A stretch of DNA of 64,000 bases from assembly GCF_021044565.1 (NCBI RefSeq), contig NZ_CP087997.1:2542001-2606000 (forward strand), read 5' to 3'. The notes below the pieces were generated by a model. It did no database searches and was not told the origin of the DNA. It saw only the letters and a list, made by a program, of their open reading frames with translations. This document shows positions 16,138 to 24,327 of the stretch, piece by piece. A program made the translations under genes and the position numbers. The DNA is from Subtercola endophyticus (GTDB lineage Bacteria; Actinomycetota; Actinomycetes; Actinomycetales; Microbacteriaceae). Position 1 is the first letter of the stretch. Each line of letters begins with the position of its first letter.

Positions 16138-17586
16138 GTGTCTGAATCCCGGCTGATCGCGGTCACTTTCTGGGCCCTGTTCGCGGCCGGCATCGCCCTG
16201 CGAATCGTGCTGCTGTTCACCTCGGTGTGGCAGCTCGACTCCGACAACGCCGTGGTCTACCTCATCTCGAAGCACATCTCCGAAGGAGACCTCGCCTGGT
16301 TCTTCTGGGGCCAGCAGTACGGCGGCACCCTGCTCGAGTTCGCCGCGGGCACCGGGATGCTCGTGTTCGGGCCGCACGTCGAGGTGCTCGGGGTGACGAG
16401 CATCCTGGTCGTCGCGGGATGCACGCTCGTCGTACGGCACGTCGCCACCCTGGCGTTCGACAGGCGCACGGGGTACGTGGCCGCGACGCTGTTCTGGTTC
16501 TCGGGCTTCTGGATGCTGCACGTGAGCATCAGCGACCCCGGGTTCTACGGGCCGAGTGTTCTGCTCGGCCTCGGCAGCGTGGCGATCGCGTTGCGCCCGG
16601 CGATGCGTCACCCGATCGTGCAGTGGCTTCTGGCCGGGCTTCTCGCCGGACTCGCCCTCTGGCAGTCGCCGATGGGCTTTCTGCTCGCGCTGCCGGGGCT
16701 GGTCGTTCTGATCGTGCGACAGCCGGTGTGGCAGCGTCTGCTTGCCGGAGTCGGCGCCTTCGTCGTGGGAGCGCTGCCGTACATCCTTCTGACCGTGCTG
16801 CCCGCCGATCATCCGGCCCCGAACCGCTTCGGCGGCTGGGGCACGAGCATCGTGAACCTCGGCGGCATGTTCACGGCGGTGCTCGCCTCGACTTTCGGCG
16901 CCGAAAATGCGATCGTCAGCGCACTGGTCGGGCTGCTCTGCCTGGGCCTCCTGGTGGTGCTGGCCGTGCTCGCGGCACGGCGACGCACTGCCGTGGCGGG
17001 TGTGCTCGTGGTGGGCGCGGTGCTCGAGGTGCTGCTCATCGCCCCGCTGGCCGGCATCGTGCTGAGCGCCACCGACTTTCGGTACAGCTTCTTTCTGCTG
17101 CCGGCACTGGCCATCTCGGCGGGCTGGCTGCTGACGCGCATCCGTCTGCTCGGATTCGCCGCGATGCTGCTCTCGGTCGTGCTGACGATCAGCCAGATCT
17201 ACGTCGTCTTTCCGGTGCCGCAGTTCAATACGCAGAACCGCTACATCATCGGTGATATCTCGGCGCTCGGCGACTACCTGCAGTCACACCACGTGCAGGC
17301 GGCGCTGGGCGACTACTGGCTCGCGTACGCCGTGACGGCCGAGACCAACGAACAGGTTACGGTGGGGGCGCTGGCCATCAATCGTCGTTACGTGCCCTAC
17401 GAAGAAGCGGCAGTGGTTCAGAACCCTGTCGTGCTCATCGTCTATGCGGGGGCGACCAACGACGAGGCGCTGAGGAAGAACACGCAGAAGTTTCCGCCCT
17501 CGACCCGGGTCGAGGTCTCCGGCTTCGCGATCTACACCTTCGCGCAGCCCTTCTCCCCCTTCGCCTACAGCTGGGACCTGTACTAG
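16138..17586 (+). CDS. GT-C-like polytopic membrane protein, paralogue of 585-2114
   Basis: A 482-residue protein with about 10-12 membrane helices. It shares LDSDNAVVYLISKHISEGD, WFFWGQQYGGTLLE, LALWQSPMGF and GDYWLAYAVTAETNEQ with the protein at 585, showing a duplication within the locus. The acidic DSD after helix 1 sits where GT-C enzymes hold the catalytic aspartate. Probably a periplasmic-side sugar transferase using a polyprenyl-phosphate donor. GTG start at 16138, 3 nt after the GT2 stop. Its TAG stop shares three bases of a CTAG palindrome with the stop of the convergent gene, so the two coding regions overlap by 4 bp tail to tail. Confidence 0.75.
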   Translation: MSESRLIAVTFWALFAAGIALRIVLLFTSVWQLDSDNAVVYLISKHISEGDLAWFFWGQQYGGTLLEFAAGTGMLVFGPHVEVLGVTSILVVAGCTLVVRHVATLAFDRRTGYVAATLFWFSGFWMLHVSISDPGFYGPSVLLGLGSVAIALRPAMRHPIVQWLLAGLLAGLALWQSPMGFLLALPGLVVLIVRQPVWQRLLAGVGAFVVGALPYILLTVLPADHPAPNRFGGWGTSIVNLGGMFTAVLASTFGAENAIVSALVGLLCLGLLVVLAVLAARRRTAVAGVLVVGAVLEVLLIAPLAGIVLSATDFRYSFFLLPALAISAGWLLTRIRLLGFAAMLLSVVLTISQIYVVFPVPQFNTQNRYIIGDISALGDYLQSHHVQAALGDYWLAYAVTAETNEQVTVGALAINRRYVPYEEAAVVQNPVVLIVYAGATNDEALRKNTQKFPPSTRVEVSGFAIYTFAQPFSPFAYSWDLY

Positions 17587-19460
17587 TTTTTCAGCACGAA
17601 CAGCTCGTAGCGGCGGTCTTTGTCGCCGCTCACGAGGGTGGGGGCATTGGGATCGGCGACCGAGCCGACGAAGGCCTGCCAGTAACCCGGAGACTCGGTG
17701 AACGCGTACGTGTCGACGAGAATGGCACACGCCCCGGACGCCTTGACGTCTGCCGCGAACGCTGCGGGCGCATCGTCGTCCGACCAGAAGGAATTCGCAT
17801 TCGTGCCGACGACGGAGCCGTAACTCCAGCGCAGGCTGGAATCGCCCGCGAAGTCGTAGAACAGGCCCTCGTCGTAATCGCCCATCTGCCCCAGATTGCC
17901 CGTCTCCGGGAATCCCTTGAGAGGCAGCTGCACGATGCCGCAGTTCTCCGGCACGGCACCCTCGATCTGACTCACGAACGACTTCAAGTCGGAATCGTCG
18001 GTGATCTGAATGTCGAACGCCTTGCGCGGGCCGACGATCTGGTCGACGACGGCGACCAGCCCGAGAACGACCAGAATCACGATGCGCAGCCAGACCTTCT
18101 TCGTGATCATGTCGATGAGCACCGCTAGCACGCCGAGCGCCAGCAGGCTGAGCACGATCGACATGCGTGACCACGTTCTGATCTCGGGCGAGACGGCCCA
18201 CGCGAGCAGCGCCCCGAGCCCGGCCACCAAGAAGAACAGAAACGCCACGACGAAGGCCACAACAAGCGCTCCGATGCGGTCGTCGTCGATGAAGCGCGTG
18301 ACCACCGTCGGCTTCCGAAGGCCGGTCACGACAGAGCCGCGCAGCAGCCGCACCACGATCACCACCAGCACAATGGCGAACGCTAGGCCCGTGACGATTG
18401 CCGTCGACGGATTCTCGCTCGAGGGCGAGGTGGGCGACTGACTCTGGTAGATCTGCGCCCACTGGGCGAGCTTGGCGAACCCCGTCGAGGGCGCGGGCAG
18501 CAGCAGATTCATGATCTTGCCGCCGTACAACTCCGACTCGAGGGGCAGCCGGGCACCGAAATACTTCGCGTACCGATCGCCCCAGTTCAGCGAGAGCACC
18601 GCCAACTGCGCGCCGATGAACACCACGAGCATCCCGGTCGTCACCGTCGGCCACAGCATGGTTCGAACGAACTCGCGACGCGACCGGCTGCGAACCAGCT
18701 CGAGCACGGCCTTCACCGCCCACGTTCCCCCCACCACGATGGCCGCGAAAATGAAGTAGTACGACTGGGTCAACGCGACGAGCAGCGTGATCACCACGAT
18801 GGGAAGCCACACGCGCCAACGCCGCTGAGCGACCGACCGCGACCTGGAAACCCAGCCGGCGAACGGATTGGTCGTGTCGCCGGCGACCATCAGCACGAGA
18901 ATGCCGATGAGCGGCACCGCCCAGTAGTTGGCGAGAAACGGATGCCCGTACAGCAGCTGCACGAAGTGGTACGGCACCGTGGCGAAGACAATCGCGAAGA
19001 AGATCGCGATGGCACGCCGAACCCGCAGTGCGCGAAAGAAGAAGTACGCCGTGAAGCCCGTGCCGATGAAGCCGACGAGCGAATACACGTTCAGCGCCCA
19101 GATGCCGCTCGGCAGCACCGGGGAGAAGATCAGAACGAACAGGGCCGACCACGGGTCGAACAAGGGAGCGAAGAACAGGTTCTGAGCGTTCGGAAAGCCG
19201 AGGTTGTGATTCGGCAGAAAAGGAAAGGTGTTCAGTGCACTGCTGAAGATGTCGTAGTGCAGCACCTGGTCGTTTCCGCCGCTGCCCCAGCGCTCACCGA
19301 GCTGCGACGGGTTGATCTTGAGCACGTAGAGCGCGATCAGCAGAGCCACTACTCCGCAGCCGAGCGCGATCAGCGCCTCGATGCCCGCCTTGCGCCACGG
19401 CGCGAAATTCGAAATCGCCGACTTCATGCTCGGTCTATCCGCTCTCTGGTCTGTCGTCAT
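17583..19460 (-). CDS. Polytopic membrane protein, possible GT-C-type glycosyltransferase
   Basis: A 625-residue protein. An N-terminal cytoplasmic stretch of about 30 residues is followed by roughly 12 hydrophobic helices and a C-terminal soluble domain of about 150 residues (from about 470). The first extracytoplasmic loop includes SQLGERWGSGGNDQVLHYD, with acidic residues as in GT-C folds, but I do not recognise a specific family. The fold order resembles bacterial membrane proteins with a YfhO-like layout. The ATG at 19460 overlaps the upstream stop (TGATG), preferred over a TTG one codon earlier. It is co-transcribed with the secreted lectin-like gene upstream. A role in modifying the exported glycan or the secreted proteins is inference. 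Confidence 0.6.
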   Translation of the reverse strand: MTTDQRADRPSMKSAISNFAPWRKAGIEALIALGCGVVALLIALYVLKINPSQLGERWGSGGNDQVLHYDIFSSALNTFPFLPNHNLGFPNAQNLFFAPLFDPWSALFVLIFSPVLPSGIWALNVYSLVGFIGTGFTAYFFFRALRVRRAIAIFFAIVFATVPYHFVQLLYGHPFLANYWAVPLIGILVLMVAGDTTNPFAGWVSRSRSVAQRRWRVWLPIVVITLLVALTQSYYFIFAAIVVGGTWAVKAVLELVRSRSRREFVRTMLWPTVTTGMLVVFIGAQLAVLSLNWGDRYAKYFGARLPLESELYGGKIMNLLLPAPSTGFAKLAQWAQIYQSQSPTSPSSENPSTAIVTGLAFAIVLVVIVVRLLRGSVVTGLRKPTVVTRFIDDDRIGALVVAFVVAFLFFLVAGLGALLAWAVSPEIRTWSRMSIVLSLLALGVLAVLIDMITKKVWLRIVILVVLGLVAVVDQIVGPRKAFDIQITDDSDLKSFVSQIEGAVPENCGIVQLPLKGFPETGNLGQMGDYDEGLFYDFAGDSSLRWSYGSVVGTNANSFWSDDDAPAAFAADVKASGACAILVDTYAFTESPGYWQAFVGSVADPNAPTLVSGDKDRRYELFVLKN

Positions 19461-21640
19461 CAATACACCTGCGCTCCGTCGACCAGCAGCGTGTCGTCGG
19501 TGGAATTCTCGTAGATCTCGAACTTGAGCGATGTGTGGTCAGGGTGAGACATGGTGACGTCGACGGCCACCCGAGTCCAGCCACTGCCCGCGGTGAAGTC
19601 CACCGTGCCCACATCGGTCGTACCACCGAGCCCCCACAAAGCCAGGGTTCCCTTGAACGTCTTATTCGGGTCGGCGGAACGCACCCACATCTCGGCCGTG
19701 TAGGTGTCGCCTGCGATCGTATCGCGCGTGATCGTCTGCGCGAACGATCCACCCTTCGCCGTCGTGTTCGTGGCGCCGAACCACGTACCGTTCTGCGGCG
19801 GGATGCCCGTCTGCTGCTGGGTGAAGGTGGCCTGGTTGATCGTGCCGTTGCCGACACCCCAGTTGAGCAGAGAACCGCCTTCGAACGACCCCGCGGTGAG
19901 CAAGTTGCGGCTCAGCGAGCCGTCGTCGAAGAGCACGGTCACCTTTGTCGTTCCGATGTAGATCTCCGGTTTCAGCAGTGAGACGGCCGACGACGTGATG
20001 TCGGTACTCACGGTGACCTTCGACCAAGTCGCGCCAGCCGTGAAAGACGTCGAGTTGTTGTACGGACTGCCGCCGAGCGCCCACAATGCCAGCGTGCCGC
20101 TGAAGGACTCCTTCGGATTCGAAAGCTTCACCCAGATCGAGAAGGAGTACCGGTCTCCGACCGTCGCCTGCACCGGAATCGTCTGGGCCAGGGAGCGATT
20201 CGCTACTTGCGTGTTCGAAGCGCCGAACCAGCTTCCGCTGTGCGCGATGGTCGAATCTTGGAAGACTGCTCGGTTGAGATCGCCGTTGCCAGGCGCCCAG
20301 CCCCCGAGTTGTCCTTCGAAGCCCGGGCTGCTGAGCAAGTTCTTCAGGGGCGGCGCCTGACCGTAGGCCAGCGCCGCGTTGTCCATCAACAGGGTTCCCG
20401 TGGTCGAGTACATGTAGACCTCGAGCCGGATGACCGGGTGCGACGATTGGCGAATGGGCAGCTTGACCGTGATCTTCTGCCACGCGCCGGTCACCGTGTA
20501 TGCCGTCGACGCGGTCTCGTTCGGCCCGCCGCCGAGGGCCCACGCCGCTACAGCGCCACTGAACGGGGCCGTGCCCGACGAGCGCAACCAGATGGTCGCG
20601 GTGACCTGATCGCCCACGTTCACCGTTCGCTGAACATCCTGCGAGTTCGAGCGCCCGGCGACCGTGGTGTTCGTGGCGAAAAGCCACGAACCGTCTTCGG
20701 CCAGCGACGGATTGTTGATGTTCTGCCAGTTCGCGGGGCCGTTCTGCTGAACCCAGCCGGCGAACGAGCCCTCGAACGAGGCGTTCATGAGGCCGCCGCC
20801 GGTCGGGTCGCCGAACCAGGTGTTGAAGAGCACCCAGAAGTTGCGATTGCCGTAGGCCGAGCAGGCGTCGCCCGAGCCGTACAGGTTTGCCAGCGCGGCG
20901 GCGTTCGGCTGATAGGGGGTGTAGATGTACAGGTTCGCGGTCGCCTGGTTCTGAATGAAGACCGAGGACGACCCGCACGAGGTCGAGGGGTTGTACAGAA
21001 TGTTGTTGTTCCGCCCGGGCTGATAGCTCCACGACGTGCTGTTCTTGGTGTAGCTCTGAAACTGTGCGGCGGCCGCGTAGACCTGGTTGAAGAAGCCGTA
21101 GTACGTCGAGTCGCACGCGGCTGTGTCCGGGCATCCGAAGCCCAGAGCCGAACGATACATGTACGAGGTCGGCGAGCTCGTAGTCACCAGGCCCTGCTCC
21201 TTCTCGAGCATCACCAGCAGCACCTGCGGGTTGATGCCGCAGACCGCGCCGACGTGCGTCACGATCTGAGCGGCGGTCTCAGAAGAGGCACCGGCGTACG
21301 TCTGGCAATACGACGTGGCGGCGCGAGTCGGGGTGGCCTGGCTGTAGTTCTTCAGGCACGGCACCGAAGCCGAACCCGTGCAGCTCGACCCCCGGCTCGA
21401 GAGGAACGTCTGCGCCTGAGCGGCCGTCAGCGCCGTGCCGTTGAAGAACGTGGCGTCGCTGATGATGAATCCCGGGTTGAACGAGCTGCCGCTCAGCGCG
21501 TTCGCTGCCGGCGCCGAGAGGCCGTCGACCACGGTGAGCCCGGTGACGGTGAGGCAGAGCGCAACGGCGATGGCCGCGAGCCGCCTGACCAGCCCGGGTC
21601 GCGTGTGCGAGCTCGGCTTCATGGTTACGCGATCGGTCAT
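19460..21640 (-). CDS. Secreted protein with lysozyme-like domain and three lectin/CBM-like repeats
   Basis: A 726-residue protein. A signal peptide (residues ~1-48: basic n-region, LAAIAVALCLTVTG, cleavage near ANA-LSG) is followed by a Cys-containing domain (about 50-280) with INPQVLLVMLEKEQGLV, whose glutamates and helix pattern resemble goose-type lysozymes and lytic transglycosylases. Three tandem repeats of about 150 residues follow (from about 283, 434 and 582). Each has an SFEG.L..W start, GSW.GA.NT, a Q.T..V.VGD.Y strand, WALGG and a terminal LLVD/LFDD motif, as in jelly-roll CBM4/9-like domains. The ATG at 21640 has an AGAGGTGG site and overlaps the upstream stop, fixing the start. 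Likely binds, and perhaps cuts, cell-wall or capsule glycan. Catalysis is unproven. Confidence 0.7.
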   Translation of the reverse strand: MTDRVTMKPSSHTRPGLVRRLAAIAVALCLTVTGLTVVDGLSAPAANALSGSSFNPGFIISDATFFNGTALTAAQAQTFLSSRGSSCTGSASVPCLKNYSQATPTRAATSYCQTYAGASSETAAQIVTHVGAVCGINPQVLLVMLEKEQGLVTTSSPTSYMYRSALGFGCPDTAACDSTYYGFFNQVYAAAAQFQSYTKNSTSWSYQPGRNNNILYNPSTSCGSSSVFIQNQATANLYIYTPYQPNAAALANLYGSGDACSAYGNRNFWVLFNTWFGDPTGGGLMNASFEGSFAGWVQQNGPANWQNINNPSLAEDGSWLFATNTTVAGRSNSQDVQRTVNVGDQVTATIWLRSSGTAPFSGAVAAWALGGGPNETASTAYTVTGAWQKITVKLPIRQSSHPVIRLEVYMYSTTGTLLMDNAALAYGQAPPLKNLLSSPGFEGQLGGWAPGNGDLNRAVFQDSTIAHSGSWFGASNTQVANRSLAQTIPVQATVGDRYSFSIWVKLSNPKESFSGTLALWALGGSPYNNSTSFTAGATWSKVTVSTDITSSAVSLLKPEIYIGTTKVTVLFDDGSLSRNLLTAGSFEGGSLLNWGVGNGTINQATFTQQQTGIPPQNGTWFGATNTTAKGGSFAQTITRDTIAGDTYTAEMWVRSADPNKTFKGTLALWGLGGTTDVGTVDFTAGSGWTRVAVDVTMSHPDHTSLKFEIYENSTDDTLLVDGAQVY

Positions 21641-22212
21641 GGTATTACCACCTCTGAAGCTGCGGATGTTCCGCTCGATGTCGCCGACGTATAACTGACG
21701 GTCACCTGCCACGAGCCGCTCGTCAATGTGTTCGACGTCATCAGGTGGGTGCCGCAGTCAGTTGTTGTCGCCGACGCGGTCGCGTCGTAGGAGTCGGTGG
21801 TCACGATACTGCCCAGCGTTGCAGTGATCGTGCAGGTGCCGCCGGATTCGACGATCGACGGCACGAAGGCGCTGACGCTGATACCGCTGTTCGCCGCATC
21901 CCATCCGGCCGATGTGATGAACGGGCTGACGACGCCGGGCGGCAGCGTCGTGGGGCTGGGGGCGGGAGCCGTTGTGGCGCTCGGAGTCGGTGTCGGGGTC
22001 GCGGTGGGCGTCGCCGTGGGCAGCGGCGTCACCGACGGAGTCGGCGTCGGGGTTCGCGTCGCCGTCGGTGACGCCGTAGCTGTCGGCGTCGGTGAGGCCG
22101 CCGGGTGAGAACTCGCCCCACTGATGAGAAAGAAGGCACCGACAAGTGCGGCGACGACCACCACGCCGACAATCACCCACACCCACCAGAGACGCCGCGG
22201 TCCGTTCGTCAT
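21637..22212 (-). CDS. Membrane-anchored protein with Pro/Thr-rich stalk
   Basis: About 191 residues. A single N-terminal membrane anchor (WWVWVIVGVVVVAALVGAFF) is followed by a ~55-residue stalk of alternating Pro/Thr/Ala/Ser, then a ~95-residue beta-rich domain (from SPFITSAGWDAANSG) with two cysteines in TCTITATL and TTDCGTH, probably an immunoglobulin-like disulfide domain. The stalk looks like a target for O-mannosylation. A GTG at 22263 would add 17 residues; I prefer the ATG at 22212 because a GAGAGG tract precedes it, though 13 nt away. It overlaps the secreted lectin-like gene by 4 bp, so the two are made together. Function unknown; a surface anchor or ligand is plausible. Confidence 0.65.
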   Translation of the reverse strand: MTNGPRRLWWVWVIVGVVVVAALVGAFFLISGASSHPAASPTPTATASPTATRTPTPTPSVTPLPTATPTATPTPTPSATTAPAPSPTTLPPGVVSPFITSAGWDAANSGISVSAFVPSIVESGGTCTITATLGSIVTTDSYDATASATTTDCGTHLMTSNTLTSGSWQVTVSYTSATSSGTSAASEVVIP

Positions 22213-22495
22213 CTTTGGCAATAGACCTCTCGAATGTCGCAGATCTGCAGTGCTGAACTTCACGGCAGCGCAGGAGTAACCTCACGAGAGCTTACGGCCT
22301 GCCTGACCCCCCGTGTGGGTTGCGCGGCGGCGAGTTGTCGCCGGGCCTTCACCCGGAGGGCCACCGACGGTCGCTCTGCGCGGCGTGTTCTGAGCGCCCC
22401 GACCCGGTTCGCGGCGGATGCTACTGTTAACGGATTTTGTGCCACGTCTCGCTGGCATTGCCTCACCAGAACGGCCAACAGAAAGTACGTTTGTT

Positions 22496-23428
22496 ATGCC
22501 CAAGACCGCGTTGATAGCCGGGGGTGCCGGCTTCGTCGGTTCTCACCTTTCGGAACGATTGCTGTCAGACGGTTACCGTGTCATCGCGGTCGATAACTTC
22601 ATCACGGGTTCGCCGAAGAACGTCGCGCATCTGGTCGATCACGAGAATTTCACGCTGCTCGAGATCGACGCCGAAACAGCCGAGTCGATCGATGAAACCT
22701 TCGACCTGGTGCTGCACTTCGCAAGCCCGGCTTCTCCGCCGCGCTACCTCGCCCACCCCATCGAGACCTTGCACGCCGGGTCGAACGTGACCGAAGCGCT
22801 GCTGAACGTGGCCCGCCGAGACGGTGCCCGCTTCATTCTGGCTTCGACTTCTGAGGTCTACGGAGACCCCTCCGTTCATCCGCAGGTCGAAGAATACTGG
22901 GGCAACGTCTCCTCGACCGGGCCGCGCAGCGTTTACGACGAGGCCAAGCGCTACGCCGAGGCCATCACGTTCGCCTATCGCCGCTACTTCGAGACCAACA
23001 CCGGCGTCGTGCGCCTGTTCAACACGTACGGCCCGCGCATGGACATCAACGACGGCCGCGCGATTCCCGCGTTCGCGAAGGCGGCATTGAAGAACGAGCC
23101 GATTCCGCTGCACGGCGACGGCAGCCAGACCCGATCGCTCTGCTACGTCGACGACCAGGTCGACGGCATTCTGAAGCTCGCCGCCAGCACCGAAGCCGGG
23201 CCCATCAACATCGGCAATCCGCACGAGCAGACCCTGCTCGAGATCGCCCAGCTGGTCATCGAGCTGGCCGGCAGTTCGTCGACCATCGAGCTTCAGCCGC
23301 GACCGGTCGACGACCCCGAGCGCCGCCAGCCCGACATCACCAAGGCTCAGACCCTGCTCGGCTGGAACCCGCGTGTCGATGTGCACGAGGGCCTTACGCG
23401 CACCATCGCCTGGTTCACCGACAACTGA
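22496..23428 (+). CDS. UDP-glucuronate decarboxylase-like SDR
   Basis: A 310-residue extended SDR enzyme. Motifs are GGAGFVGSHL (NAD binding, residues 8-17), ASPASPPRYLAHPIET, STSEVYGDP, HPQVEEYWGNV, YDEAK (the YxxxK catalytic pair) and FNTYGPRM. The HPQVE.YWGNV block together with YDE.KR is typical of UDP-glucuronic acid decarboxylase (UDP-xylose synthase), rather than dTDP-glucose dehydratase. It would supply UDP-xylose or a related pentose donor to the glycan. The ATG at 22496 is chosen over upstream in-frame starts because family homology begins there. The family is fairly certain; the exact product is inferred from motifs. Confidence 0.8.
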   Translation: MPKTALIAGGAGFVGSHLSERLLSDGYRVIAVDNFITGSPKNVAHLVDHENFTLLEIDAETAESIDETFDLVLHFASPASPPRYLAHPIETLHAGSNVTEALLNVARRDGARFILASTSEVYGDPSVHPQVEEYWGNVSSTGPRSVYDEAKRYAEAITFAYRRYFETNTGVVRLFNTYGPRMDINDGRAIPAFAKAALKNEPIPLHGDGSQTRSLCYVDDQVDGILKLAASTEAGPINIGNPHEQTLLEIAQLVIELAGSSSTIELQPRPVDDPERRQPDITKAQTLLGWNPRVDVHEGLTRTIAWFTDN

Positions 23429-23480
23429 ACGGGGCCGACCCGATGTGCCCCTTCGCACCCCTCCCTCTCGAAAGGTGACC

Positions 23481-24203
23481 GTGAAACTCTCTGTACTGAT
23501 GCCCGTCTACAACGAGCAGGCGACCCTGCAAAAGGTGCTCGACCGGGTTCTGGCCATAACGTGGCAACCCGAGGTCGACGTCGAATTCGTCATCGTCAAC
23601 GACGGCAGCAAAGACAACACCAAAGACATTCTCGACGGCATCGAGGATGACCGGGTCACCGTCTTTCACCAGCCCGTCAACCGGGGCAAGGGTGCGGCCA
23701 TCCGCAAGGCCGCGTCGCTCGCGGGCGGAGACTACCTGATCATCTGCGACGCCGACGAGGAGTACAAGCCGTCGGACATTCCGGGGCTCGTTCAGCCCAT
23801 TCTCGACGGCGAAGCCACCATCGTCTACGGCACCCGCACCTTCGGCAGCCACACCTCGTTCTCGTACTGGTACGTCATCGGCAACCGCGGCGTGAACCTG
23901 TTCACGAACATCATCTTCAACTCGTACGTCTCCGACGTGGAGACGTGTTACAAGCTGATGCCGACGAAGCTGTACCGCTCGCTGAAAATCACGTCGAACG
24001 GCTTCGGCATGGAGGCCGAGATCACCGGCAAGCTGCTCGCCCGCGGGTACCGGCCGTACGAGCTCCCGATTTCGTACAAGGCCCGCACGCGCGCCGAGGG
24101 CAAGAAGATCACCGCCTGGGACGGCGTCGAGGCACTGTGGATTCTGCTCAAGATCAGGCTGCGCGAAGGCTCGCGCAGGCAGCCTCCGGCCGAGGTTCTC
24201 TGA
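23481..24203 (+). CDS. GT2 polyprenyl-phosphate glycosyltransferase (DPM1-like)
   Basis: A 240-residue GT-A enzyme. It has SVLMPVYNEQATLQKVL at the N-terminus, IVNDGSKDNT (donor loop), NRGKGAAIRKAA, CDADEEYKPSDIP (metal-binding DxD region), and DVETCYKLM plus FGMEAEITGK near the acceptor site. This is the dolichyl-phosphate-mannose synthase-like pattern, without transmembrane helices. It probably makes polyprenyl-phosphate sugar, the donor type used by GT-C enzymes such as those at 585 and 16138. The GTG at 23481 has GAAAGG five bases upstream; a GTG two codons earlier would overlap that site. It lies 52 bp after the SDR gene on the same strand. Confidence 0.85.
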   Translation: MKLSVLMPVYNEQATLQKVLDRVLAITWQPEVDVEFVIVNDGSKDNTKDILDGIEDDRVTVFHQPVNRGKGAAIRKAASLAGGDYLIICDADEEYKPSDIPGLVQPILDGEATIVYGTRTFGSHTSFSYWYVIGNRGVNLFTNIIFNSYVSDVETCYKLMPTKLYRSLKITSNGFGMEAEITGKLLARGYRPYELPISYKARTRAEGKKITAWDGVEALWILLKIRLREGSRRQPPAEVL

Positions 24204-24327
24204 CCCCGGGCATCCGCTCTCGGGGCTGCCGCCCGGCCGCTGCGTTCATCGGCGGTACACAGCAATCGTTCATAGAAGCGCGCGGCCAGGCTGCTAGGGT
24301 CATGCCCACAGTAGTTTTGGGAGATAT

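Noticed and set aside
17284-19152. A 622-codon same-strand frame overlapping the large membrane protein
   Set aside because: Out of frame with the hydrophobic protein, Arg/Ala-rich, no membrane segments or motifs; a frame shadow.
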